A stretch of DNA of 64,000 nucleotides. Source: Myxococcales bacterium. GTDB taxonomy: Bacteria; Myxococcota_A; Polyangia; Nannocystales; Nannocystaceae. The position numbers were made by a program, and so were the translations under genes. The notes beneath the pieces are model-generated. The model made no database searches, was not told the DNA's origin, and saw nothing but the letters and a program-made list of their open reading frames with translations. The stretch lies in the NCBI GenBank assembly GCA_020633315.1, contig JACKDV010000003.1, positions 248,001 through 312,000 of the forward strand, written 5' to 3'. Position 1 is the first letter of the stretch. The number at the start of each line of letters is the position of its first letter. Below are positions 16,694 to 24,877 of this stretch, one piece after another.

Positions 16694-17239
16694 ATGCTCC
16701 CGATGATGCGCTCGCTCGTCCCGCCTCTGGCTCGCCGCGTGGTCGGGGGCCTGCTGCCGCTGCTCGCCTGTCGCCCCACGCCCAGCGAGGCCCCCGAGCC
16801 CGACGCCGGCGCATGGAACGAGCCCACCTTCGGGCCGAGCCCCGCCGCGCCCGCCGTGCCCGACGAGCCCGAGCCGGTCGCCCTCCGGCCGCGCGAGCCC
16901 GGCACCATCTTCCGCGACGAGATCGAGCGAGCCACCGCCCCCGGCCCCGCCTACCTGCTGCGCCAGCTCGGCCCGGAGCCCTACCGCCACGAGGGCCACT
17001 TCGTGGGCTGGCGGATCACGCGACTGTTCCCCGACGACCCCTCGCTGTGCGCCGTCGCCTGCGATCTCGCCCTCGACGACGTGATCCTCAGCGTCAACGG
17101 CCAGACCATGCACACCCCGCAAGGGCTCTCCGATGCGCTGCAGGCCCTGCCGCAGTGGGACTCGCTCGAGGTGCACAGCCTGCGCGGGGGTCTGCGGCGG
17201 GTGGTCACCTACCCCATCGTGGACGCCCCCGAGGGCTGA
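16694..17239 (+). CDS. PDZ-domain lipoprotein (GspC-like)
   Basis: From ATG at 16694 the protein has 181 residues. A TTG at 16670 would add eight. The N-terminal hydrophobic stretch ends in LLPLLAC, a lipobox. After an acidic, Pro-rich linker comes a PDZ-like domain: GWRITRLFPDDPSLCAVACDL, then DDVILSVNGQTMHTPQGLSDAL, typical of the ligand groove and loop in GspC and DegS-type PDZ domains. It resembles the C-terminal PDZ of type II secretion GspC but lacks the other GspC parts. A periplasmic scaffold role is inferred. Confidence 0.72.
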   Translation: MLPMMRSLVPPLARRVVGGLLPLLACRPTPSEAPEPDAGAWNEPTFGPSPAAPAVPDEPEPVALRPREPGTIFRDEIERATAPGPAYLLRQLGPEPYRHEGHFVGWRITRLFPDDPSLCAVACDLALDDVILSVNGQTMHTPQGLSDALQALPQWDSLEVHSLRGGLRRVVTYPIVDAPEG

Positions 17240-17316
17240 CGCCCGCCCCGCCCGCGGGTCCCGGGGCCGAGGCCCTTTCCCCGCCCCGCCGCCGCGCGCT
17301 ACCATCGCGGCGTCCC

Positions 17317-17910
17317 ATGATCGATTACCAAGTGCTTTGTCGGACGATCGAGGACTGGCGGGCGGGTCGCCGGCCGAGCTTCGATCTCTCTGGGTCACCC
17401 GCCGCCGCCCCCGTCGAGGAGGCCGACGAGTACGAGGACGTCGAGGCGGCCGACGAGTACGGGTACCAGGACGCCGAGCCGAGCTACGAGGAGGGCGACT
17501 ACGCCGAGCCGAGCTACGAGCACGGGCAGTACGGCGACCCCGCCCAGAGCTACGACCAGGGCCAGCACGCCCAGGGCGAGCCGTACGGTGATCCGGCGCA
17601 GAGCTACGACCAGGGCCAGTACGCCCAGGGCGAGCCGTACGGTGATCCGGCGCAGAGCTACGACCAGGGCCAGTACGCCCAGGGCGAGCCGTACGGCGAT
17701 CCGGCGCAGAGCTACGACCAGGGCCAGTACTACGGCGACGCCGCGCAGAGCTACGACCAGGGCCAGGCGCCTCCGGTCCCCGAAGCGGGCTACGAGCACG
17801 GCTTCGAGGGCGAGGACGCGACCTCGGCCTACGTGCCCGGGTACGAGGACGCCGAGCCGCAGTACTACGAGGCCGAGGACGAGGACGAGGACGAACAGAC
17901 GCCTCGCTAG
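17317..17910 (+). CDS. Tyr/Gln/Gly-rich disordered repeat protein
   Basis: The 197-residue protein begins with a compact motif, MIDYQVLCRTIEDWRAGRRP. The rest is strongly acidic and built from Tyr, Gln, Gly, Asp and Glu. Its core is SYDQGQYAQGEPYGDPAQ repeated in 18-residue units, encoded by near-identical 54-bp DNA repeats. The tail is a run of Asp/Glu. The regular Tyr spacing with Gln and Gly resembles prion-like or condensate-forming sequences, but this is composition only. There is no signal peptide or transmembrane helix, so it should be cytoplasmic. It is convergent with the pseudokinase gene. Confidence 0.65.
   Translation: MIDYQVLCRTIEDWRAGRRPSFDLSGSPAAAPVEEADEYEDVEAADEYGYQDAEPSYEEGDYAEPSYEHGQYGDPAQSYDQGQHAQGEPYGDPAQSYDQGQYAQGEPYGDPAQSYDQGQYAQGEPYGDPAQSYDQGQYYGDAAQSYDQGQAPPVPEAGYEHGFEGEDATSAYVPGYEDAEPQYYEAEDEDEDEQTPR
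17548..17766 (+). repeat. 54-bp tandem repeats
   Basis: Units begin at 17548, 17602 and 17656 (54-bp period), then 17710 (shortened to 39 bp) and a last partial unit at 17749. Copies differ at only a few positions, suggesting recent expansion. Each encodes about 18 residues, and all changes preserve the frame. Confidence 0.85.
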
Positions 17911-18012
17911 CCAGCGCGGCGCGGGCCGGCCACGGTCGGCCTGATCGCTCCACGGACCGAGCGTCGTATCGGACCAGGCCCGGAGCAGCTCGCTCGTGGT
18001 GCGAGCGACGAG

Positions 18013-20313
18013 CTACGACGAGACGGCGAGCACCACCCCGACGGCGATGGCCGCGGCCACGGCGAGCACCACGATGATGCCCACCGGGCTCTTCTTGCGG
18101 GGTGCGAGCGCCTGGGGCTCGGCCGGGATCGGCAGCGGGCCCGACATCGGTCCCGACACGGGGCCGGCCACCGCCCCTGGATGATACGGCCCCGAGAGCG
18201 GCCCGGACATCGGACCCGAGATTGGACCCGAGACCGCCCCGGTGTCGGCATGGCCCGGGACCCCGGGGGACATGGGCCCGGACCCGGGCGGAGCTACCAT
18301 CGTCTGCGGACGCGCGGCAGCCGGAGGCACGACCGGCTCGTGGGTGGCGATGACCGTCTTGGGACGCAGGGGCTCGGCGGGAGCCTCGGGAGCGCCGGTG
18401 CTCACCATCGTGGAGCCGCTGGCGATCTGCGGCTCCGCGGGCGGCGCGGCCACGGGAGCGGGAGCGGCGAGAGCATCCATCATCGGCGCCTCGGGCTCGC
18501 CCTCGCCCTCGCCCGAGGGAGCCGCGGCCGGCGAGAAGACCGTCCAGCCCTTGGCGTTGGACTCACCGCTGGAGGGCACCGTGCCACCGAGCGAGTCCTT
18601 CTTGGCGTCGTCGATCGGCTTCTCCATGAAGACGGTCCAACCACGCTTCTTCTTGGGGGCGTCCGCGTCGGTGCGACCATCGTCGGCCGGCGCCTCCTCG
18701 GCGGGCTCGGGCTCCGCCGCCTCGGGAGCGGCCGCCTCGGGAGCGGCCGCCTCGGGAGCGGCCGCCTCGGGAGCGGCCTCGACCGTGGGCTGCTCGGCGG
18801 TCTCGGTGAACATGGTCCAGCCGCGGCTCTTGGGAGCACCCGCGGCGGCCGAGCCAACCGCGGGCGCGGCCGGGGCCGACGGTGCGGCCACGGGTGCCGC
18901 GGGAGCGACCGGAGCCACGGGAGCCACGGCCGGCGGAGCAGCGGGAGCCGCCGCGGGCGGAGCCACGGCGACGGCTTCCTCCGCCCCCTCCTCCGCCTCC
19001 ATGAACATGGTCCAGCCCCGCGTCTTGGGCTGCCCCGCGGGAGCCTCGGCCGTCGGCGGGGGAGCGACCGACTCGCTCGGCGCGGCCTCGGCCGGCGCTG
19101 CCTCGGCAGCCCCCTCCTCCGCCTCCATGAACATGGTCCAACCACGCGTCTTGGGCTGGCTCGCGGGAGCCTCGGCCGCGGGCGGCTCGGCCGGCGCCTC
19201 GGCGGCCGCGGCCTCCTCCCCCTCGGCCTCCATGAACATGGTCCAGCCCCGCGTGCTCGGCTTGGCCGCGGGCTCCTCCTTCTTGGGCGCGGCCGGCTTG
19301 TCGTCCGCGGCCTCCATGAACATGGTCCAGCCGCGGGTCTTGGGCTGGCTCGCCGGTGCGTCGGCCACGGGAGCAGGCGGGGCCGCGGCACCGCCCGAGG
19401 CGGCGGGCGCTTCCTCCTCCGCCTTCATGAACATGGTCCAGCCCCGACTGCTGGGAGCCTTGGCGGGGGTCGGCGCGGCGCCGGGCAGCGGCGGCGCTCC
19501 GGGGCCTCCCAGCGAGGGCGCGAGGGGGGCCCGCGCCACGCCGCCGCCCACCGCCCGCAGCTCCGAGATGAACTGCTTGAGCATCATGGGCCGCATGCGA
19601 GGATCCGAGCCCAGCGCGCGGGTGAGCCGAGCGTGCACGCCGTCGGGCAGGTTGCCCTGCAGGTGCTGCGCGAGCTGGGACGGCGCGTCACCGGAGTACA
19701 GCGACGCGCCGGTGAGCAGCATGTGCATCAGCGCCGCGAGGTTGTAGATGAGCGTGCGCTGGTCGACGACCTTGCCCTCGATCTGCTCGGGCGCAATCGT
19801 GTCGAGCGGGCCGCGGCTGTTGCCGCCGAGCGGCTCGCCCACCGCGAAGCCGGCGACCACCACCTGGCCGTTGCTCACGAAGATCACCCGCGGGCCGAGG
19901 TTGCGATGGATGACGCCGACCTTCTGCGCCTCGAGCAAGCCCTCGCCCACCTGCTCGATGAGCGCGGCCGCATCGGGAGCCGGCATGCCTCCGCGCGCGA
20001 TCAGATCGTCGAGGCGCTCGCCGGGTAGCGGGCCGTTGACCTCGAAGATGCCGCCGCTGGGGAGCTTGCCGCATGCGATCACCGAGGCCACCCGCGGCGA
20101 GCTCACGCTCTGGAGCTGGCGCAGCTCTCGAAGGCTGCGCTCCATGACCAGGCCCGACGGAAAGCACTCCGCCGCGTAGGCGGTGATCATCACCGTCTGA
20201 CCTTGATCGTCGGTCGCGGCGAAGCTCTGCGCTCCCGTGCGATTCCAGCCGGGCGCGCCGATGGTGAAACGACCTTCGACGACCGTGCCCGGGGAAAGCT
20301 GTGCTGTGCTCAT
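18013..20313 (-). CDS. Membrane-anchored pseudokinase with eight GWTxF repeats
   Basis: The protein has 766 residues. Residues about 10-260 have a Ser/Thr-kinase fold but lack catalytic residues: the catalytic loop reads HRNLGPRVIF instead of HRDLKPxN, DFG is replaced by AGF, and no VAIK lysine is visible. IAPEQI of the activation segment survives. Residues about 280-600 contain eight copies of a short motif, mostly RGWTMFMEAE(E), with GWTVF in the last two. Ala/Pro/Glu-rich linkers separate them. A Pro/Gly-rich stretch with SGPxSGP repeats follows, then a final transmembrane helix (VGIIVVLAVAAAIAVGVVLAV). The pseudokinase is probably a scaffold or ligand sensor and the repeats multiple docking peptides (inference). 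Strongly Ala/Pro-biased but in a consistent frame. Confidence 0.8.
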   Translation of the reverse strand: MSTAQLSPGTVVEGRFTIGAPGWNRTGAQSFAATDDQGQTVMITAYAAECFPSGLVMERSLRELRQLQSVSSPRVASVIACGKLPSGGIFEVNGPLPGERLDDLIARGGMPAPDAAALIEQVGEGLLEAQKVGVIHRNLGPRVIFVSNGQVVVAGFAVGEPLGGNSRGPLDTIAPEQIEGKVVDQRTLIYNLAALMHMLLTGASLYSGDAPSQLAQHLQGNLPDGVHARLTRALGSDPRMRPMMLKQFISELRAVGGGVARAPLAPSLGGPGAPPLPGAAPTPAKAPSSRGWTMFMKAEEEAPAASGGAAAPPAPVADAPASQPKTRGWTMFMEAADDKPAAPKKEEPAAKPSTRGWTMFMEAEGEEAAAAEAPAEPPAAEAPASQPKTRGWTMFMEAEEGAAEAAPAEAAPSESVAPPPTAEAPAGQPKTRGWTMFMEAEEGAEEAVAVAPPAAAPAAPPAVAPVAPVAPAAPVAAPSAPAAPAVGSAAAGAPKSRGWTMFTETAEQPTVEAAPEAAAPEAAAPEAAAPEAAEPEPAEEAPADDGRTDADAPKKKRGWTVFMEKPIDDAKKDSLGGTVPSSGESNAKGWTVFSPAAAPSGEGEGEPEAPMMDALAAPAPVAAPPAEPQIASGSTMVSTGAPEAPAEPLRPKTVIATHEPVVPPAAARPQTMVAPPGSGPMSPGVPGHADTGAVSGPISGPMSGPLSGPYHPGAVAGPVSGPMSGPLPIPAEPQALAPRKKSPVGIIVVLAVAAAIAVGVVLAVSS

Positions 20314-20462
20314 AGGCGGCTCCGAGCCCCGCGGGGCGCGGATGAGACTACGGCGCGGATCCGTGCCGAATCAAGGAAACGACCCGTCGGGCGTGGCTCG
20401 CCCGAGCGATCGACGATCCGAGCGGCCCGCAGCGGTCCCCCGAGCCAGGGCTGGACGCCCTC

Positions 20463-20630
20463 CTACTCGGCGGAATCGTTCTCGAGCGCGTCGTTGGGCT
20501 CGCCGCAGCCGGCGAACACCTCGTCGTACGACAGGGTGCTGCGCTGGGCCTGCTTGGCCTTGCGAGCCCGCCCTGCCTTCTTCTGCTTGTGCCGGCGCTT
20601 GGTCTCGGTGACCCTGGAGAGCGATGACAT
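20463..20630 (-). CDS. Small basic protein, 55 residues
   Basis: This short frame encodes MSSLSRVTETKRRHKQKKAG, then an Arg/Lys/Ala-rich stretch and a C-terminus with LSYDEVF and a CGEPNDA segment. The N-terminal 35 residues are strongly basic, so RNA or ribosome contact is plausible. The C-terminal part is acidic. It fills the gap between rel and the pseudokinase, on the same strand as both. It has no clear family assignment. The base composition and the absence of a better frame support a real gene. Confidence 0.5.
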   Translation of the reverse strand: MSSLSRVTETKRRHKQKKAGRARKAKQAQRSTLSYDEVFAGCGEPNDALENDSAE

Positions 20631-20685
20631 GGTCGGCGGGTGATAGGGCGACCCGCGGGCGGTGTCAAGCCCGGGGCCGCCGGGC

Positions 20686-23106
20686 TCAGGAGCGGCCGTA
20701 GCGGCTGGAACCGGGCGAGAATACGCGTTCCACGCCCAGGACCCCGTCGATCGCCTTGAGCGTGGCCATGAGCGCCTCGAGCTGCTGGAGGCTGCTGACC
20801 GTGGCCTGGAAGGTGTTGATCGCGCGATCGCCGTCGGGGAGCGCCCGGCAGTTGGCCTGCTTGATGTTGACGTCGTTCTTGGAGAAGGCGCGGCTCATCT
20901 CGGCGAGCAGGCCCACCATGTTGGCGGTGCGGACCTCGATGGTCACGGGGCGCTCGAGCTCGAGCTCGGGCTCCCACTTGAGGAACACCCGCCTTCCGCT
21001 GATCTGCTCGACGATCTCGGGGCAGCCCTCCACGTGGGCCGTAATCCCGCGGCCGGCCTCGAACACGCCCACCAGCGAGTCGCCGGGCACGGGCGAGCAG
21101 CACGGGGCCAGCTCGATGAGCGCCCGGCCCCCGCCCGGCGCGGTGACCTTGTCTCGGGTGATCTCCGTGGGCGCGGCCGGGTCGGCCCCCAGGGCGGTCC
21201 CCTTGCCCTCCCCCGCGCCGAAGCGGGTCACGCGACGGATGAGTCGCGTGACGAGGCTGCCCTCGCTCGAGGTGGGCTCGGCCGGGGCATCGCGGGCCAC
21301 CAGCAGCCGCACCAGCGCCTCGGCCTCCACCTGCCCCGCGCCGATCGCCGCGTAGACCCCGTCGGTGTCCCGGGAGTCGCGGGGCAGCCCGAGCTCGTCG
21401 GCCCGCTCGGCCACGGCCCCGCTGCGCTCGTAGGCGTCGATCTCCAGCCCGCGGCCCCGCAGCACCTGCTCCACCAGGCTCCGCCCCACCTCGCGCAGGT
21501 GCTGGCGCTCCTGGTGCCGCAGGTGCTGGCGGATCTTGGCCTTGGCCCGCGAGGTGACGCACATGCTCATCCACTCCGCCCGCGGGCCATGGTTGGGGTT
21601 GGTGATGATCTCCACGGTGTCGCCCTGGCGCAGGTGGTAGCGCAGCGGCACCGCCTGGCCGTTCACCCGGGCACCCGAGCAGTGCATCCCCACGTCGGTG
21701 TGGATGGCAAAGGAGAAGTCGATCGGCGTGGCGCCCTTGGGGAAGGTGTGCACGTCGCCGCCGGGGGTGAACACGTAGATCTCGTCGGCGAAGAGGTCGG
21801 CCTTGACCGCCTCGATGAACTCGGCGGGGTCGCGCACGTCGTCCTGCCAGTCCATCAGCCCCCGCAGCCAGGCCAGGTGCTCGGCCTCGCCCCCGGGGTG
21901 GCGGCCGTCCTTCCAGGCGGCGGCGATGCCCCGGCGGGCCACGTCGTCCATGCTCTGCGAGCGGATCTGGATCTCGAGGCGATTGCCGTCGCGGCCCACC
22001 AGCGAGGTGTGCAGGCCCCGGTAGTGGTTGGGGCGCGGCAGCGCGATGTAGTCGCGGAAGCGGCCGGGGATCGGCTGGAAGTGCGAGTGCAGCAGGCCCA
22101 GGGCGGCGTAGCAGGCCCCGCGATCGCGGGTGATCACCTGGAAGGTGACGATGTCGCTCAGCTCGAGGGTGCGTCCGTTGGCCTCGCGGCGGCGGTGCAC
22201 CCGGTAGGGCGTGCGCAGGGTGGCCCGCACCTCGGCGCGGCCCGAGGCGGCGGGCCAGCGCATGCTCTCGTCGCGGTCCTGCCCCAGCTCGGCGCGGCCG
22301 GGCCGGGGCGCCTCGCTGCCGTCGAAGGCCTTGCGCAGGGCCGAGAGCGAGGCCTCGGGCTGCCCCGGATGGCGCAGCAGCACCCCCTCGATGTCCTTGC
22401 GCACCGCGGCGAAGGACACCGGCTCGAGGTAGCGGAACGACAGGTCCTGCAGCTCGCGACGCACCCCCTCGAGGCCCAGGCGGTTGGCCAGCGGGGCGTA
22501 GATCTGCATGGTCTCCCGGCTGATCCGCTCCTGCTTGTCGGCCGCCATGTGCTCGAGGGTCCGCATGTTGTCGAGGCGGTCGAGCAGCTTGACGATGAGC
22601 ACGCGGATGTCGCGGCTCATGGCCAGCAGCATCTTGCGGAAGCTCTCGGCCTGCTGGGTGGCCTTGCTGAGGTAGGGCACCTTGCCCAGCTTGGTCACGC
22701 CGTCGACGATGGCGGCCACCTCGCGTCCGAACTGCTCGGTGAGCTCGAAGACGGTGAGCTCCGAGTCCTCCACCGCGTCGTGCAGCAGGCCCGCGGCCAC
22801 CGAGGGCGAGTCGAGGCCGAGCTGGGCGATGCCGTGGGCCACCCGCACCGGGTGGATGAGGTAGGGCTCGCCGCTCTTGCGGCGCTGCTCGGAGTGCGCC
22901 CGGCGGGCCAGCTCGAAGGCCCGCGCGATCAGCCCCTCGTCGGGATGGGACTGGCGCGACCGCAGCTCGGCCAGCAGATCGTGCAGGGCCCGGCCGTCGT
23001 GCAGGCTCTCCTCGGTGACGGGCGGGACCGTGGGCCCCCACCCCGGGCCTCCCCATGGGGCCGACTCGGATGCTGGTGCCACGACCTCGGAGGCGAGCTC
23101 GCTCAA
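20686..23106 (-). CDS. RelA/SpoT family (p)ppGpp enzyme, synthetase motif divergent
   Basis: This 806-residue protein has all domains of a long Rel/SpoT homologue in order. The HD hydrolase domain has HDAVED near residue 110. The synthetase region has RFRDYIALPRPNHYRGLHTS near 350 and EIQIRS near 375. The TGS domain lies near 450-510, followed by a Cys-containing segment (APCCSPVPGD) and a C-terminal ACT domain. It controls the alarmone (p)ppGpp. The hydrolase residues look intact. In the synthetase, the normal GRxKHxxSIxxKM nucleotide-binding stretch is replaced by LRTPYRVHRRRE, and FRVI by FQVI. Synthesis may therefore be impaired, leaving mainly hydrolysis. TTG start at 23106 overlaps the gmk stop (TTGA). 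Confidence 0.88.
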   Translation of the reverse strand: MSELASEVVAPASESAPWGGPGWGPTVPPVTEESLHDGRALHDLLAELRSRQSHPDEGLIARAFELARRAHSEQRRKSGEPYLIHPVRVAHGIAQLGLDSPSVAAGLLHDAVEDSELTVFELTEQFGREVAAIVDGVTKLGKVPYLSKATQQAESFRKMLLAMSRDIRVLIVKLLDRLDNMRTLEHMAADKQERISRETMQIYAPLANRLGLEGVRRELQDLSFRYLEPVSFAAVRKDIEGVLLRHPGQPEASLSALRKAFDGSEAPRPGRAELGQDRDESMRWPAASGRAEVRATLRTPYRVHRRREANGRTLELSDIVTFQVITRDRGACYAALGLLHSHFQPIPGRFRDYIALPRPNHYRGLHTSLVGRDGNRLEIQIRSQSMDDVARRGIAAAWKDGRHPGGEAEHLAWLRGLMDWQDDVRDPAEFIEAVKADLFADEIYVFTPGGDVHTFPKGATPIDFSFAIHTDVGMHCSGARVNGQAVPLRYHLRQGDTVEIITNPNHGPRAEWMSMCVTSRAKAKIRQHLRHQERQHLREVGRSLVEQVLRGRGLEIDAYERSGAVAERADELGLPRDSRDTDGVYAAIGAGQVEAEALVRLLVARDAPAEPTSSEGSLVTRLIRRVTRFGAGEGKGTALGADPAAPTEITRDKVTAPGGGRALIELAPCCSPVPGDSLVGVFEAGRGITAHVEGCPEIVEQISGRRVFLKWEPELELERPVTIEVRTANMVGLLAEMSRAFSKNDVNIKQANCRALPDGDRAINTFQATVSSLQQLEALMATLKAIDGVLGVERVFSPGSSRYGRS

Positions 23107-23777
23107 AGCAGCTGCTCCTGGCCGGACAGCACGTGCTCGGCCAGCGCGGCCAGCCGGGCCCGGGTGTGGGTCTGGCTGAGGTAGACCGCGCGCAGCGCGT
23201 CGTAGGCCCGCTCGATGTGGTCGTTCATGACGAGGTAGTCGTACTCATCGTAGTGCCGCAGCTCCTCGCGAGCCACGCGCACCCTTCGCTCGATCACCTC
23301 GTTGGAATCGGTGCCCCGACCCCGCAGGCGTCGCTCGAGCTCCCGGATGCTGGGCGGCAAGATGAACACGAGGACCACGTCCTCGGGAAACTTGTGGCGA
23401 AGCTGACGACCCCCCTGGTAGTCGATGTCGAACAGCAGATCGCGGCCGGTCTCGATCACCTCGCCCACCCGCTTGGCCGAGGTCCCGTACATGTTGCCGT
23501 GGACCATCGCGTACTCCGCGAACTCGTCACGGGCGATCATCTCCTGGAAGGTGGGCTGGGTGACGAAGTTGTACTCGACCCCGTCGGTCTCGCCGGGCCG
23601 GGGCGGCCGCGTGGTGTAGGAGACCGAGAAGCCCAGGTTGGGGAACTCGTCCCGCAGCCGGTTGCACAGGGTGGTCTTGCCCGCGCCCGAGGGCGACGAC
23701 ACCACGAGCAGGAGCCCCCGCGCCTTGCGACCGGGCACGGGACGCTCGTCCTGCGCCGTGGCCGACCTACTCGACAT
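23103..23777 (-). CDS. gmk: Guanylate kinase
   Basis: Gmk converts GMP to GDP. The 224-residue protein has the P-loop SGAGKTTL, the GMP-binding SYTTRPPRPGETDGVEYNF segment and GNMYGTS, all canonical. The N-terminal 20 residues before the P-loop fold are a short disordered extension. It lies between yicC (11-base overlap) and rel (TTGA overlap). The order yicC-gmk followed by a (p)ppGpp gene is common in bacteria and links guanine nucleotide supply with the alarmone. Confidence 0.97.
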   Translation of the reverse strand: MSSRSATAQDERPVPGRKARGLLLVVSSPSGAGKTTLCNRLRDEFPNLGFSVSYTTRPPRPGETDGVEYNFVTQPTFQEMIARDEFAEYAMVHGNMYGTSAKRVGEVIETGRDLLFDIDYQGGRQLRHKFPEDVVLVFILPPSIRELERRLRGRGTDSNEVIERRVRVAREELRHYDEYDYLVMNDHIERAYDALRAVYLSQTHTRARLAALAEHVLSGQEQLL

Positions 23778-24720
23778 TGTGAACCTGCTCGCGGATCCGC
23801 TCGATGCCTCCCTTGGCCTCGATCACGATCCGGCTGCCCTCGTGGCTGGTGATCTTGCTGCCGATGGTGGTGATCTCACGCAGCAATTCCTGGGCGACGA
23901 ACTCCAGGGTCTTGCCCTGGCCGGCGGCGGCAGGTCCGTCGACCACCTCGCGCAGCTGGTCGAGGTGGCTGGCGATGCGGGCCAGCTCCTCGGCCACGTC
24001 GCCCCGGGCCACGATCACCGCGATCTCCTGCGCGATGCGATCACGATCGATCACGTCGGCGCCCAGCCGCGTGCGCAGCTCCTCGAGCCGCGACTCCACC
24101 CGAGAGGCGAGCCGCTCCTGCTCGGGCGGCAGGCAGGCCTCGAGCCGCTGCACCTGCTCGGCGAGCTGCTCGGCGAGCTCGCCGATGGCCGCGGCGAGGG
24201 CCTGCCCCTCACGCTCGCGGAAGGCACACAGCCCGTCGATCGCCTCGCCCACCAGCTCGCCGAAGAACTCCGGGGGCGTGGGCGGGGCCTCGACCGAGGG
24301 CGTGGGCCCGCGCTGGGCGACCTGGCAAAAACGGAGGATTTCCAATGCGCTGGCCTGCGACAGGTGAAGTGACGAGTGAGCCACCCGAGCCACCTCGGCC
24401 GCGGCCCGGATCGTCTGCTCCACCCGGCCTCGGTCCACGCCGAGCGCGAGCAGGGGATCGTGGCGATCGATCTCCTCGGGGTTGGTCGCGCGCAGGTGCA
24501 CGACCAGCTCCACGCGCCCGCGACCCAGCCGTCCCTCGAGCTGCCGACGCAGGCGCTGCTCCACCTTGGCGCCGAAGGGCTGGCGGACCTTGATCTCGAG
24601 GAAGCGGGCGTTGACCGAGCGCGCCTCGACGTCGAGCGACCAGGGGCCGTCCTCGGAAACCCAGTGCCGGCTCGCGGTGCCGTAGCCGGTCATGCTGCGC
24701 AGGGGCACCGGCTCCGGCAT
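23767..24720 (-). CDS. YicC/YloC-family endoribonuclease
   Basis: The 317-residue protein carries the family signature SMTGYG near the N-terminus, SVNARFLEIKVRQP, and a C-terminal TIGSKITSHEGSRIVIEAKGGIERIREQVHNVE segment, shown here as the hallmark end of YicC. Members are RNases or RNase adaptors acting with PNPase. ATG at 24720 puts SMTGYG at residue 9, close to the usual position. A hairpin (24722-24749) covers the sequence just before the start. Coupled to gmk by overlap. Confidence 0.92.
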   Translation of the reverse strand: MPEPVPLRSMTGYGTASRHWVSEDGPWSLDVEARSVNARFLEIKVRQPFGAKVEQRLRRQLEGRLGRGRVELVVHLRATNPEEIDRHDPLLALGVDRGRVEQTIRAAAEVARVAHSSLHLSQASALEILRFCQVAQRGPTPSVEAPPTPPEFFGELVGEAIDGLCAFREREGQALAAAIGELAEQLAEQVQRLEACLPPEQERLASRVESRLEELRTRLGADVIDRDRIAQEIAVIVARGDVAEELARIASHLDQLREVVDGPAAAGQGKTLEFVAQELLREITTIGSKITSHEGSRIVIEAKGGIERIREQVHNVE

Positions 24721-24721
24721 A

Positions 24722-24749
24722 CCCCTTGCGGCGGGGCCCTCGCAAGGGG
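24722..24749 (-). promoter_or_regulatory. Hairpin abutting the yicC start
   Basis: CCCCTTGCG and CGCAAGGGG form a perfect 9-bp stem around a 10-base loop. On the minus strand the purine arm CGCAAGGGG ends one base before the ATG, so the likely ribosome-binding purines would be paired. This could control translation. Confidence 0.4.
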
Positions 24750-24877
24750 GGGCCGCCCGACGCCCGGGTCGGGGCACGGCCGAGGATCGACCACGGCGGC
24801 GGGAACGCGGCCGCGGTGGGCCCCGCGGCTGCGATCACGATCGGGACGGCGCGGCCTTGTTATGCTGCGCCCACCCG

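Noticed and set aside
17548..17766. Possible CRISPR-like array
   Set aside because: The 54-bp units are directly adjacent with no variable spacers, and each encodes peptide in one frame; this is a coding repeat.
17395..17799. Minus-strand Val/Leu/Ala-rich frame opposite the Tyr/Gln repeat gene
   Set aside because: Its regularity is just the complement of the 54-bp repeats; the plus-strand frame has a start and sensible N-terminus.
18013..20313. Long plus-strand frames opposite the pseudokinase (up to 615 codons)
   Set aside because: They are shadows of the Ala/Pro/Glu-rich minus-strand protein, which has coherent kinase-like and GWTxF motifs.
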